Assembly: GCA_903896595.1 (NCBI GenBank)
Contig: CAITYL010000192.1
Location: forward strand, 1-34,271
DNA: 34,271 nucleotides
From: an uncultured Lentisphaerota bacterium
GTDB lineage: Bacteria; Verrucomicrobiota; Lentisphaeria; Oligosphaerales; CAITYL01
Direction of reading: 5' to 3'
Of this stretch, positions 1 to 8,351 are shown piece by piece. The notes beneath the pieces are model-generated. The model had not been told where the DNA came from. It made no database searches and worked only from the letters and a program-made list of their open reading frames with translations. Made by a program: the position numbers and the translations under genes. Numbering within the stretch: position 1 is the first letter of the stretch; every line of letters starts with the position of its first letter.

Positions 1-10
1 GCCGCCAAAT

Positions 11-34
11 CTCCGTGCCTCTGTGCCTCCGTGG
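11..34. repeat. Fragment of a 9-bp-period repeat array
   Basis: Related 9-bp units (CTCCGTGCC, TCTGTGCCT, CCGTGGTGA) run to the left edge of the window. The pattern resembles one arm of the short-period hairpin arrays found elsewhere in this window, but the partner arm is not visible, so the assignment is tentative. The rest of the first 215 bases holds no convincing gene. Confidence 0.4.
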
Positions 35-215
35 TGAGTCTTTTCCCTTTTTGCGCTGATCCGTGCATTTCCATGGGATGGCGGTGCATTCAAAACGCAA
101 ACCGATTCGAGTGCGAGAGGCGAGCGCGAGCGCCGCTACGCTGAGCGCGAAAGGCCGGAGGGAATCCGCAAAGCGGCAAACCGATGGCCATGGGCTATCT
201 TTCCTGCCGGCAACC

Positions 216-1064
216 ATGAATTCCAACACGCCCCAAAACCGCCTGCTCGCCGGCACGGCCGCCATCCTGCGGGGACACTTCACCCCGCGGGGATTGGCGT
301 GCTATTTCCTGGCCGGCTACACGCTGATCGCGGGGCTTTGCCTGACCGCCTATGGGTTCTACCAGGCCCATTATCATGCCGGCCATCATCCAGACGCGGC
401 CCCGTATTCGGTCTTCACCTCAACCTTTTCGTTTCTCGGGTCGTTCGACGCCAGGAAAAACCCCGAGGGCTGGCTCTTTTTCTCCCTGGCGCTGTGGACG
501 GTGGCGCTGTTTCTGGTGCCCCTGACCCGGTACATCGGCCGGCGCATGGCCGTGATCCACCCGGCGGGCGCCACGGCGGGCATGGGACTGCTCCTGCTGG
601 GCGCGGGTGCCATCGCCCTGGTGGGCGTCTTTCCGGATTCCGGCCAGGATTTCGTGGCCGACCTTCATTACGGCAAGATTCACAACCTGGTCGCCCTGCT
701 GGCCTTTGCCGGGCTGAGTTTCGGCCCCCTGTGGTTCGGCCTGATGCTGGCCCGGTTCAACCCCTTCCGCCCCGGTCACCGTCCCCCGGACCGCGACGAT
801 GCGCGGGCGGCGTTTCACCGTCCGGCGCTGCACCTCCCTTTTTTCCTGCTCGCGGGGGTACTGACGACGGCCATGTGCTTCCTGATCCGCTGGGAATGCA
901 TTTACCGGCGCCTGGGACAGCCCCATTGGCCAGGCGTGGGCGTGTATGCCTTTCCCCTGTGGGAATGGTTGTACATCCTGACCCTGTTTCTCGCCCTGGC
1001 CTGGTTCAGCCTCGCCCTGCCGAACCAGATTCCCGCCCCCACCCCGACCTCTCGCGTCCCCTGA
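216..1064 (+). CDS. Multi-pass membrane protein, DUF998-like
   Basis: Integral membrane protein of 282 residues with about six hydrophobic segments, near residues 30-55, 85-110, 120-145, 155-180, 215-235 and 255-275. A loop after the third segment carries VGVFPDSGQDFVADLHYGKIH, and acidic and histidine residues between hydrophobic segments are typical of DUF998-type proteins. No catalytic role can be assigned. The reading frame is open from position 63, but the first 51 codons are Arg/Ala-rich and look like repeat DNA, so the ATG at 216 is preferred, although no strong ribosome site precedes it. The gene converges on the MFS gene at 1072. The family call is by general resemblance only. Confidence 0.6.
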   Translation: MNSNTPQNRLLAGTAAILRGHFTPRGLACYFLAGYTLIAGLCLTAYGFYQAHYHAGHHPDAAPYSVFTSTFSFLGSFDARKNPEGWLFFSLALWTVALFLVPLTRYIGRRMAVIHPAGATAGMGLLLLGAGAIALVGVFPDSGQDFVADLHYGKIHNLVALLAFAGLSFGPLWFGLMLARFNPFRPGHRPPDRDDARAAFHRPALHLPFFLLAGVLTTAMCFLIRWECIYRRLGQPHWPGVGVYAFPLWEWLYILTLFLALAWFSLALPNQIPAPTPTSRVP

Positions 1065-1071
1065 TGTGCGG

Positions 1072-2616
1072 TCAGTGGCCGGCGCGGATCGGACCGGCGG
1101 CGGCACTCTCGATCGGTTCGGAGCCGCTCAGCAGCGGCGGCGTATAATGGTCGTCGCCGCCAAGTGATTTCCAGCTCTTGAACAGTTTGTACATGAAGAA
1201 CGTCGCCAGCCCCGAACACCCCCAGCTCCACAGCGGCGTCAACCGATAGGCGACATCTTCGCCGGTGCACCCCTGGCCGGCATACATGACCTTCAGCGCG
1301 CCGTTCTGAATCTCCGGCCGGCTGAAGAACGTCTTCAGCAGATCGAGATAAGCCCCGGCACCGAGGCCGCCGATGATCGCGGCGATCGATCGCAGCATCG
1401 CATTCGCGGAGCAATACTGGCCGTAACGGCTCCGCGGGAACGTGCGCATGAACAGCGGCGGATCGTAGATGCCGATCAGCGCCCCGATCGGCACGCCGAG
1501 CAGCAGGCTGTTGACCAGGGAGAACCAGAAGACGACCGTCGGCGTCGGATGCCAGAACACCCAGAGGAGTCCGATGGGCGCCGTGAGGGTCTGCAACACG
1601 AACCCCACCAGCACGACGCGGATCGGATGAAAACGGTCCGCCAGCCAGCCTGAGCCTATAATGGCGAAGGACATCACCAGCGAAGTGATGCCGCTGAGCT
1701 GGCCGATCTGTTTCAGGTCGAGGCCGATCGATTTTGAGCCGAAAACGCCAAACGTGCCGATGCCCCAGCTGGCGCCGATGGCCATGCTGGTCAGGAAAAC
1801 CCACCAGTAATGTTCGATCGAAAAACACTCTTTCCCGTAGGTTTTAAACGCCGCCACCATGCCGCCCTGGCCATCGGTGTATTCCGGGGGCGGGGGATAT
1901 TTTCCCTCCTTGACCATCAGGCACATCATGCCGAAGCCGACCGTGTAGAGGATCGCGCCGCCGATATAAATCTCATGCATGTGTGATTCGGCGTATTGGA
2001 ACACGAAGTAGCTGTACAGCGCGCACGCCATCACCGACACCAGCCGGAACCACGACATGAACCGCGCGAGCAGGTGGTCCGGCACCACGTCGTTGAAGAG
2101 ATACCAAAACACCGAGTTCGCGAAGGTGTTGAAAAAGCTGAAGATCACCATCATGACGCCGATGGTGAGAATCATCACCTGGTTTTCCGTCGTCCCGCCC
2201 AAGAGCCGGTTCCACAAACCACCCCATTGGGCCATGCTCAACACCAGTGGATGAATCACCTTCGATCCAATCACGTCACCAAAGCCGACGCACAGCATGG
2301 TGACCACCAGCATCGGCAGCGTGAACAGCAGGAAGGGAATACGCCGGCCCCAGCGGCTGCGGAACCGGTCGCTCTGAAAACTGATGATCGGATTGAAGAC
2401 CGTATTGAGGATCATCGGCAGCGTCGTGATGAACAGCGCCATCGTCATATTCGACGCGCCGAGCGCTTTGAACTTCAGCGGGAGGATGCTCGGAACCACC
2501 GACTCCATCAGCATGTAACAGAAATCGCCCCACAACAACCAGAACAGCACCATGGCCAATTGGGGACGGGTATAAGTCAGGGTGCCGACATGATACGTCT
2601 TGGGGTGTTCTGGCAC
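1072..2616 (-). CDS. MFS transporter, GPH/sucrose-symporter-like
   Basis: Inner-membrane permease of about 514 residues with roughly twelve hydrophobic helices. Near residue 85 the loop between helices 2 and 3 reads SDRFRSRWGRRIPF. This is the MFS motif A in the form seen in sugar symporters of the GPH/SUT (SLC45-like) group, so a saccharide cotransport role is likely but the substrate is unknown. The protein is a clear paralog of the divergent gene at 3048 and shares WLLWGDFCYMLME, LKTLPMI-type and YGQ(Y/F)CSANAM segments. The GTG at 2616 is chosen because the paralog aligns from there (VPEHPKTYHVG against MSEQPVIYRVG) and an AGGAA lies about ten bases upstream. A GTG at 2661 would add fifteen unalignable residues. 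Confidence 0.8.
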   Translation of the reverse strand: MPEHPKTYHVGTLTYTRPQLAMVLFWLLWGDFCYMLMESVVPSILPLKFKALGASNMTMALFITTLPMILNTVFNPIISFQSDRFRSRWGRRIPFLLFTLPMLVVTMLCVGFGDVIGSKVIHPLVLSMAQWGGLWNRLLGGTTENQVMILTIGVMMVIFSFFNTFANSVFWYLFNDVVPDHLLARFMSWFRLVSVMACALYSYFVFQYAESHMHEIYIGGAILYTVGFGMMCLMVKEGKYPPPPEYTDGQGGMVAAFKTYGKECFSIEHYWWVFLTSMAIGASWGIGTFGVFGSKSIGLDLKQIGQLSGITSLVMSFAIIGSGWLADRFHPIRVVLVGFVLQTLTAPIGLLWVFWHPTPTVVFWFSLVNSLLLGVPIGALIGIYDPPLFMRTFPRSRYGQYCSANAMLRSIAAIIGGLGAGAYLDLLKTFFSRPEIQNGALKVMYAGQGCTGEDVAYRLTPLWSWGCSGLATFFMYKLFKSWKSLGGDDHYTPPLLSGSEPIESAAAGPIRAGH

Positions 2617-2756
2617 GTTTGCGGTTCCTAATATTGAGGACACCTCGCGCCAGCCCGCCACACGTCTTTTGGAACCGGCACAAAGCCGCTATTATACTGC
2701 CATTTTTACAACTCGCTCAATGCCCCGCGTTAAGGGGGTGCATGACAAGTGTGTCG

Positions 2757-2927
2757 GTTGGGAACCCCCTTTTGAGGAAAGGCGGTTCCCAAACCCTCCG
2801 TCAAACCTGTTTGTGCCTTTTTGCGGATTTCGCAGGCCGCCCCTGCTGTTCAATCGTGGTTTGTCGCGCAACGGCGGCCTGCGGAATCCGCAACGGGAGC
2901 ACCCTTTTCCAAAAGGGTGGCCCCAAC
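2757..2927. repeat. MITE-like palindromic element, copy I
   Basis: A 171-bp element without a gene, in the intergenic space between the divergent MFS genes. Its ends are imperfect inverted repeats: the left begins GTTGGGAACCCCCTTTTG and the complement of the right end begins GTTGGGGCCACCCTTTTG. A second nested pair, around TTTGCGGATT and AATCCGCAA, lies further in. Other copies are at 10919-11119 and 27916-28067, with pieces at 34018-34117 and 20606-20627. No transposase is in the window and no target-site duplication is obvious. Confidence 0.8.
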
Positions 2928-3047
2928 ATCATCCAACGAAACGCTCTGCCGCCGCGCCGCGGGCATTGCGGGGTGACGACGGTATATTGACTGCTTTTGC
3001 CGCGCGCCCGGGTTCCATTTTTAAGCATCCCCCCCCCAGGAGACGCC

Positions 3048-4580
3048 ATGTCCGAACAGCCTGTCATCTATCGCGTGGGCTCCCTCTCCTACACCAAGCC
3101 CAAGCTGGCCGTGCTGTTCTGCTGGCTGCTGTGGGGCGATTTCTGCTACATGCTGATGGAGACGGTGGTCCCCAGCATCCTGCCGCTGAAGTTCCGGCAT
3201 TTGGGCGCCGACAACATGTCCATCGGGCTGATCATGACCACGCTCCCGATGATCATCAACACCGTCCTCAACCCGATCATCAGTTTCAAGAGCGACCGCT
3301 ACCGCAGCCGCTGGGGCCGGCGCATTCCCTTCATTCTGTTCACCATGCCCATTCTGGTTGTGCTCCTGCTGGGGGTCGGTTTCGCCGATAAAATCGGCGT
3401 CAACATCTACAGTTGGATGGCCGGCGTCACCGGCGCCCCGGAAGGGCACAATTTCGCCCTGGACTGGGTGGCGATGAAGGTCAATGCGTTGACCCCGAAA
3501 GAGTTCGCCATCATCATGATCGGCGTCATGATGGTCCTGTTCAGCATTGTCAACACCTTCGTTAATTCCGTCTTTTGGTATCTGTTCAACGACGTGGTGC
3601 CGGAGCATCTGCTCGCCCGCTTCATGTCCTGGTTCCGCCTGGTCATTACCCTCTCCGCGTCGTTCTATAACTTCTTCATTTTCCAATATGCGGAAAGCCA
3701 CGCCACGGAAATTTTCATCGGCGGCGCCATCCTTTACTTTGTCGGTTTCGGCCTGATGTGCCTCAATGTCAAGGAAGGCACCTATCCGCCGTCGCCGCCG
3801 CTGGTGCCGGGCAGCTCCCCCTTGGTGGCCGCGTTTAAAACCTTCGGCAAGGAATGCCATTCCGTGCCGCATTACTGGTATGTGTTCCTGGTCGGCATGT
3901 GCTTTGCCGCCGCCAATGCCATCGGCCCCTTCGGCCTGCTTTTCTCGCTGTCGCTCGGCCTGGACCTGAAAATGATCGGCATCCTCGGCGGTGTCGGCAG
4001 CATTGCCGGCTCCGTCACCATCCTGATCTCGGGCTGGCTGGCGGACCGTTATCACCCCATCCGCATTGTCCTGTGGGGCGTGGTCGCGCAGATCGTGCTG
4101 GCGCTGCCGGTGGCCAGCATCTGGATTTTCTGGAAGCCGGAACCCAACGTCGTTTTCTGGATCTCCATTGCCACCTCCATCGCCCTGGGCGCGCCCATCG
4201 GCGCCATGATCGGCGTCCTGGACCCGCCGATGTTCATGCGCATCTTCCCGCGGGAACGCTACGGCCAGTTCTGTTCCGCCAACGCCATGTGGCGCTCGAT
4301 TTCCCTGATCGTCTCCGGCTCGCTGGCCGGCGTGTTTTTGGACGTGCTGGGGAAAAAGGTCGGCAAGGAGCAGGCCTATTGCTTCCTGCCGATCTGGCAG
4401 CTGGTTTTCATGATCCTGATGCTCTACTTCATGATCAAGCTGTACAAGAGCTGGAAAGAGTACGGCGGTGACGACCATTACGTGGCGGTCGTCCCCGACT
4501 TCGTCAAGGACAAGGCCGAAGAGGTTTCCGTCCGCACCCTGGCGCAATTCCCCGACGACCGCACCCGGCCGATCTTGTAA
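3048..4580 (+). CDS. MFS transporter, GPH/sucrose-symporter-like (paralog)
   Basis: A 510-residue, twelve-helix inner-membrane permease paralogous to the protein on the opposite strand at 1072-2616. The motif A loop reads SDRYRSRWGRRIPF near residue 83. Further shared landmarks are FNDVVPEHLLARFMSWFRL in the middle and FPRERYGQFCSANAMWRS near residue 400. The start at 3048 has AGGAG seven bases upstream, and the N-terminus MSEQPVIYRVGSLSYTKP aligns with the paralog. It carries a longer periplasmic loop after helix 4 (GVNIYSWMAGVTGAPEGH) than its partner. A sugar or glycoside substrate is inferred from family resemblance. The two genes probably arose by duplication and have separate promoters, because a mobile repeat now lies between them. 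Confidence 0.82.
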   Translation: MSEQPVIYRVGSLSYTKPKLAVLFCWLLWGDFCYMLMETVVPSILPLKFRHLGADNMSIGLIMTTLPMIINTVLNPIISFKSDRYRSRWGRRIPFILFTMPILVVLLLGVGFADKIGVNIYSWMAGVTGAPEGHNFALDWVAMKVNALTPKEFAIIMIGVMMVLFSIVNTFVNSVFWYLFNDVVPEHLLARFMSWFRLVITLSASFYNFFIFQYAESHATEIFIGGAILYFVGFGLMCLNVKEGTYPPSPPLVPGSSPLVAAFKTFGKECHSVPHYWYVFLVGMCFAAANAIGPFGLLFSLSLGLDLKMIGILGGVGSIAGSVTILISGWLADRYHPIRIVLWGVVAQIVLALPVASIWIFWKPEPNVVFWISIATSIALGAPIGAMIGVLDPPMFMRIFPRERYGQFCSANAMWRSISLIVSGSLAGVFLDVLGKKVGKEQAYCFLPIWQLVFMILMLYFMIKLYKSWKEYGGDDHYVAVVPDFVKDKAEEVSVRTLAQFPDDRTRPIL

Positions 4581-4655
4581 CTTATTTCCATCGTTACGGT
4601 AGAAGTTATTACATCCGTGTGGCACCTGTTACACGGGGTTGACTTCAAATCCATG

Positions 4656-4757
4656 TTCTCTCGCCAAGCACGCCAAGGTCGCAAAGAAAATCATAAGTCT
4701 TTGCATTTGAACAAAAATTGAGTTTCTTGGCGCTCTTTGCGTCTTTGCGAGAGAAAA
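4656..4757. repeat. Type B hairpin (9-bp GCCAAG units)
   Basis: Inverted array between the MFS gene and the BatA gene. The left arm is TTCTCTCGCCAAGCACGCC followed by AAGGTCGCAAAGAAA. The right arm is TTTCTTGGCGCTCTTTGCG followed by TCTTTGCGAGAGAAAA. The arms are built of 9-bp units and are separated by an AT-rich loop of about 35 bases. It lies a few bases before the ribosome site of the next gene. The same family recurs near 6913, 22935, 23089, 23383, 23967, 24078 and 24514. Confidence 0.8.
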
Positions 4758-4779
4758 CAATGCTCGATGAGGCAAGGCG

Positions 4780-6909
4780 ATGCCGGTTTTCTTGGCCCCC
4801 ATCTATTTATTGGCCGCCGCCGCCGCCGTGCTGCCGCTGGCACTGCACCTGTGGTGGCGGCGCAAGCCGCGTCCGGTGCCGTTCAGCACCCTGCGCTTTC
4901 TTGACGACGCGGTGGCGCGCACCCGGCGCTCCAGCCGCCTGACCCATCTGCTGGTGCTGCTGCTGCGAATGCTGGCGGTGCTGCTGGTGGCTGCGGCCTT
5001 CGCCCGGCCCAAACTCCCGGCCCGCGCCGGCGCCGCCGCCCCGGGCCACCGCCAAGTCTGGCTGGTGGTGGATGGCAGCGCCAGCATGCAGCTCCACGTC
5101 CCGGGCGGCACCGGCTTCTCGGTGGCTCGCGACTGGGCGCTGGAGCTCGTCCGCGGCCTGCGCCCCGGCGACAAGGCCGCCCTGTTGCTGCCCGGCCTGC
5201 CCGAACCGCGGGCCGTCTTCCCGCCGGTCACCGCCCATGACCGCCTCGCCGACGCCCTCGCCCAAAGCCAGGCCGGCTTTACCGGTGTGGACCTCGTCCG
5301 CTTTCTCTCCGAAACCTTGGAACACCATCCCGACGCCACGGGCCTGGGCGGCCTCGAAATCCACGTCTTCTCCGACTTCCAATCCGTCGCCTGGCCCAAC
5401 CGCGGTCCGGCGGCCGACACCCTGGCGCAGTGGCTCAAAACCCGGGACGCCCGGCTGTTCCTCAACCGCGTCCAACCCGCTGCCGTGCCCAACGCCGGCA
5501 TCATCCAGGGCACCACCGCCTGGACCGCCAACGGCGACCTGGAGGCCGCCACCACCCTGCGCGCCACCCCCGACTTCGCCGGGCCCGCCGCCATCACCCT
5601 GCTCCTGGACGGCCGTGAACAGGAACGCCGCGCCGTGACGCTGACGCCCGGACGGACCACCCCGACCACTTTGCGTGGCCGCCCGGACGGCGGGACCGGC
5701 GCCGCCACCCCCGGCCGCCTGGAATTGACGGACGATGTCTTTCCCCTGGATAACGTCTGGTATCTGGCCGCGCCCCGCCCGGAAGGCGTCAAGGTGCGGG
5801 TGGTTGGCGATGACGATGCGGAACGCTCGGGCGCCCTGTTTGTCCGCGCCGCCCTCGCCGTCGGCGGCCGCCGCGGCCCCGGCTTCACCGTCGAGCGCCA
5901 GAACTGGGAGCGTTTCGCCGCCGGCGCGCCCGACGACGTGCGCCTGATCGTGGTCTGCGCCCCGCCGCCGCTGGCCCCCGGCAGCCCGGCCGTCCGCCGC
6001 CTCACCGGCATCCTGGCCGCCGGCGGCACCGTGGTCCTCTTCCCCGGTGCGGACTCCGCGTGGACGGAACGGCCGCCGCCCCTGCCCGGCCTGGACGGAC
6101 TCCGCGTCACGGCCTGGCTGGCCGATGACGCCCATCCCGCCGTGCCCCTGACCCTGCTGCCCGCCGAGGGCGCCACCGTCGCGGCCCTGGAAAAACGCGT
6201 GGGCTCCACCCTCGCCACCGCGCCAGTGGTAACCCCCCGCCGGCGCCTGCTCTTTTCCGCCCTCCCCGCCGGTGCCGCGCCCGCCTTTGCCTGGCCGGAC
6301 GGCACGCCGTTCCTGCTCGAGATTCCCGTGGGCCCGGGCCGGCTCTGGCTCGGCTCACTGCCGGCGGACCGCGACAGTTCGGACTGGCCCTTGACCCCGT
6401 TCTTCGTCATCCTGCAGCAGGAACTCGCCCGCAGCGGCGCCGGCCGCCTGGCCAAGCCCCTGGCCGCACTGGTGGGTGGCGGCGCCGCCGTGGAATGGCC
6501 CGGAGCCGCCGGCACCACCGCCGAGTTCACCCTCCGCGACCCGGCCGGCGCCACCCGGCGGGTAACCCTGAAACGGCCGGCCGGCACCGATCCGTTTTGG
6601 GCCACCGGCTTCAATCAGCCCGGCATCTGGCGGCTCAGCCAGGGCGCCAACGAACGGCTGATTGCGGTCAATGTGGACCCGGCGGAAACCGACCTGGCGT
6701 ACGTGCCCGCCGAACGCCTCGCCGTCCTGCCGGGCGACGTCAGTGTCGCCACCGCCGGCACCCCCCAGGAATTACAGGACCAACTGGCCCGCTCCAGCAC
6801 CGGCCGCCCGCTGTGGCCCGTTCTCCTCGCCGCCGCCCTGATCGTCGCCGTCCTCGAATCCATCCTCGCCAACGCCTGGCTCTGGCGCCTGGAACGCGCC
6901 CGACCGTGA
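4780..6909 (+). CDS. BatA-type membrane protein with VWA domain
   Basis: A 709-residue membrane-anchored protein. Residues 1-80 form the aerotolerance-regulator N-terminal (BatA) module: two hydrophobic segments around an LALHLWWRRKPRPVPFSTLRFL stretch. Next comes a von Willebrand factor A domain whose MIDAS motif DGSAS is at residues 98-102. A long beta-rich periplasmic region and a C-terminal membrane helix (PLWPVLLAAALIVAVLE, near residue 685) follow. Proteins of this type occur with MoxR ATPases, DUF58 proteins and Gld-type transporters in Planctomycetes and Lentisphaerae, with unclear envelope roles. GAGG seven bases before the ATG supports the start. The likely partner gene (20641-22875) is separated from it by 13.7 kb of accessory DNA. 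Confidence 0.8.
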   Translation: MPVFLAPIYLLAAAAAVLPLALHLWWRRKPRPVPFSTLRFLDDAVARTRRSSRLTHLLVLLLRMLAVLLVAAAFARPKLPARAGAAAPGHRQVWLVVDGSASMQLHVPGGTGFSVARDWALELVRGLRPGDKAALLLPGLPEPRAVFPPVTAHDRLADALAQSQAGFTGVDLVRFLSETLEHHPDATGLGGLEIHVFSDFQSVAWPNRGPAADTLAQWLKTRDARLFLNRVQPAAVPNAGIIQGTTAWTANGDLEAATTLRATPDFAGPAAITLLLDGREQERRAVTLTPGRTTPTTLRGRPDGGTGAATPGRLELTDDVFPLDNVWYLAAPRPEGVKVRVVGDDDAERSGALFVRAALAVGGRRGPGFTVERQNWERFAAGAPDDVRLIVVCAPPPLAPGSPAVRRLTGILAAGGTVVLFPGADSAWTERPPPLPGLDGLRVTAWLADDAHPAVPLTLLPAEGATVAALEKRVGSTLATAPVVTPRRRLLFSALPAGAAPAFAWPDGTPFLLEIPVGPGRLWLGSLPADRDSSDWPLTPFFVILQQELARSGAGRLAKPLAALVGGGAAVEWPGAAGTTAEFTLRDPAGATRRVTLKRPAGTDPFWATGFNQPGIWRLSQGANERLIAVNVDPAETDLAYVPAERLAVLPGDVSVATAGTPQELQDQLARSSTGRPLWPVLLAAALIVAVLESILANAWLWRLERARP

Positions 6910-6912
6910 CGC

Positions 6913-6999
6913 TTGAACAGAAGATCGCGAAGATCGCAAAGAACGCCTTGCACGGTCACAACATCCAATCCAGCCTTCGCGCCCTTTGCGTCCTTCTGT
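6913..6999. repeat. Degenerate type B hairpin
   Basis: An imperfect inverted repeat directly after the BatA stop codon. The left arm reads AACAGAAGATCGCGAAGATC then GCAAAG. The right arm reads CCTTCGCGCCCTTTGCG then TCCTTCTGTT. It shares the 9-bp pattern of the type B family but has diverged. A terminator function is possible, but no clear T-run follows the stem. Confidence 0.6.
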
Positions 7000-7014
7000 T
7001 AAAAAGCTGACTTC

Positions 7015-7143
7015 TAATTCTACTTTGTTAGATTCCCGACTCGTGTGCTCGTCGTCGTTCTCGTTATCGCCCTTCGTACTCGATTCGATGACGACGACAA
7101 GCACGAGAACGACGACGATTTTCAATCTAACAAAGTAGAATTA
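7015..7143. repeat. Long inverted repeat with 20-bp perfect ends
   Basis: Perfect 20-bp arms TAATTCTACTTTGTTAGATT (7015-7034) and their complement (7124-7143) enclose a second, imperfect inverted repeat made of CGTCGT and ACGACG-type units (CTCGTGTGCTCGTCGTCG against CGACGACAAGCACGAGAA). The DNA could form one long stem of about 129 nt. It lies between the BatA gene and the toxin gene and resembles no other copy in the window. Confidence 0.85.
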
Positions 7144-7212
7144 AGCACCCCAGGTATTTTGAGTCCAGGTACTGGGTCGCGCGGGTGGGAAAAAAACTTC
7201 ATTCCGGCCAAG

Positions 7213-7241
7213 TTGCAAATATGACAGATGTGTCATAGATT
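7213..7241 (+). promoter_or_regulatory. Toxin-antitoxin promoter with palindromic operator
   Basis: A -35 box TTGCAA (7213-7218) and -10 box TAGATT (7236-7241) are separated by 17 bases. The spacer and first base of the -10 hold the palindrome ATGACAGATGTGTCAT (7221-7236), a natural binding site for the helix-turn-helix antitoxin. Only six bases separate the -10 box from the toxin ATG at 7248, so the transcript is predicted to start at or next to the start codon, that is, to be leaderless. Confidence 0.65.
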
Positions 7242-7247
7242 ATCGCC

Positions 7248-7589
7248 ATGAGTCTGAAGCACAAGCCTCTTGCCTGGCTTCATGGAGCGATCCAGTCGCC
7301 GCCCTTCTCGGTGGCGGCACGGATTGAGGCAGGATTTTTGTTGCGTCAACTTCAGGCGGGACACAAGCTAGGCCTGCCACATTCACGGTCGATGCCTGCC
7401 ATCGGCAAAAACTGCCACGAATTACGGATCAACGACGCAACGACTACATGGCGGGTGTTCTACGCGATCGAACCGGTCGCCATTGTCATTCTCGATGTGG
7501 TTACGAAAAAGACGGAAAAGACGCCCTCGGCGGTTCTGGACCGGTGTAGCAATCGAATCGCTGAGTTTAGGAGGTTGGGTCATGAATAA
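7248..7589 (+). CDS. RelE/HigB-type toxin (phage Gp49-like)
   Basis: A 113-residue protein of the Gp49/HigB branch of the RelE/ParE superfamily, whose members are usually ribosome-dependent mRNA endonucleases. Family landmarks are WLHG near residue 10, PPFSVAARIEAGFLLRQLQAG (18-38), LPHSRSMPAIGKNCHELRI (43-61), a WRVFYAI strand (68-74) and VTKKTEKTP (84-92), the region that carries the basic catalytic residues. Length and start fit the family. It overlaps the antitoxin gene by eight bases in the toxin-first order usual for HigBA. No leader with a ribosome site is visible, in line with the leaderless promoter directly upstream. Confidence 0.85.
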   Translation: MSLKHKPLAWLHGAIQSPPFSVAARIEAGFLLRQLQAGHKLGLPHSRSMPAIGKNCHELRINDATTTWRVFYAIEPVAIVILDVVTKKTEKTPSAVLDRCSNRIAEFRRLGHE

Positions 7590-7890
7590 AAAACTGAAGA
7601 CCACGCTCGAAGAGGCCGGCTGGAAGGTCGGGTCGGTGGCCGAATTTCTGAACCTGTCCCCGCAGGAGGAAGTCTATGTGGAGATCAAGCTCGCGCTTTC
7701 CAAGGCGCTTCAGGAGAGACGCAAGGGATTGCGTCTCACCCAGGATCAGGTGGCCAATCTTCTCGGGTCGGGACAGTCGCGGGTCGCGAAGATGGAGAAA
7801 GCCGAGCCGTCAGTTTCCCTCGATCTCATGGTCCGCAGCCTGTGCGCGCTCGGCGCCTCAAGGAGCGAGGTCGCCAAGGCAATCCACTGA
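7582..7890 (+). CDS. XRE-family antitoxin
   Basis: A 102-residue antitoxin partner of the upstream HigB-like toxin. The C-terminal half holds a Cro/C1-type helix-turn-helix at about residues 38-90: ALQERRKGLRLTQDQVANLL, then SGQSRVAKMEKAE as the recognition helix region. The N-terminal part (TLEEAGWKVGSVAEFLNLSP) is the usual toxin-binding extension of this group. The ATG at 7582 lies inside the end of the toxin gene and is preceded by AGGAGG with good spacing, so translation is coupled to the toxin gene. It probably represses the operon through the palindrome at 7221-7236. Confidence 0.85.
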   Translation: MNKKLKTTLEEAGWKVGSVAEFLNLSPQEEVYVEIKLALSKALQERRKGLRLTQDQVANLLGSGQSRVAKMEKAEPSVSLDLMVRSLCALGASRSEVAKAIH

Positions 7891-7954
7891 AACGGCGTTA
7901 GTTAAAGACCGGGCGGCTCCCAGTTATGGGAAAACCTCGTTACTTTGGGAAGCC

Positions 7955-8351
7955 CTAAAAAGACAGGTTTGAGGCCAATGCTTTCAGGCGAGTTAAGACG
8001 ACGGGAAGCCGACGTTGACTGGCTGGGTCGGGTGGCAGGTGACCGGGCATGGCGTCCAGAAAGCCTGGTGTAGTCAAAAGCTGCGAAACTTCGGCGGCCA
8101 AATAGCATCGGAGACCTTGCGGTGCGGATTCGATCTCCGCAACCAATTCAGGACGGCCATCGACCAACGTAATAATGTCTTCCAAATCCTGACTGCCATA
8201 CCAATCGGAGTTGCCACGTCCGTTGAACGCCTCCAGTTTGGTCGCCAACAAAAATGGCGCTGTGACCACACGAACTGACACGCCATCGGCGGTCTCCACG
8301 TTTTGCGCATGTTGCAAGGCTTCGGCAAACCATGAGGAGTTCCCGATTCAT
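7955..8351 (-). pseudogene. Truncated nucleotidyltransferase-like protein (C-terminal remnant)
   Basis: The readable part, from about 8341 to 7955, encodes WFAEALQHAQNVETADGVSV followed by VVTAPFLLATKLEAFNGRG and DLEDIITLVDGRPELVAEI. This is the C-terminal half of a nucleotidyltransferase-like family often placed beside the wHTH protein encoded just upstream. The N-terminal half with the GG and DxD catalytic motifs is absent. An ATG at 8351 (MNRELL) overlaps the upstream stop as ATGA, but its frame differs from the conserved frame, so a deletion with a frame change at the junction is inferred. A 120-residue product could still start from the TTG at 8317. Confidence 0.65.

Noticed and set aside
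3021..4625. Long minus-strand reading frame of 534 codons opposite the MFS gene
   Set aside because: Rich in His, Gln, Asp and Arg with no hydrophobic or domain pattern; it is the shadow of the plus-strand transporter in GC-rich DNA.
4803..6614. Long minus-strand reading frames opposite the BatA gene
   Set aside because: Low-complexity Arg/Ser/Pro/Gly composition; the plus strand encodes clear BatA and VWA domains.
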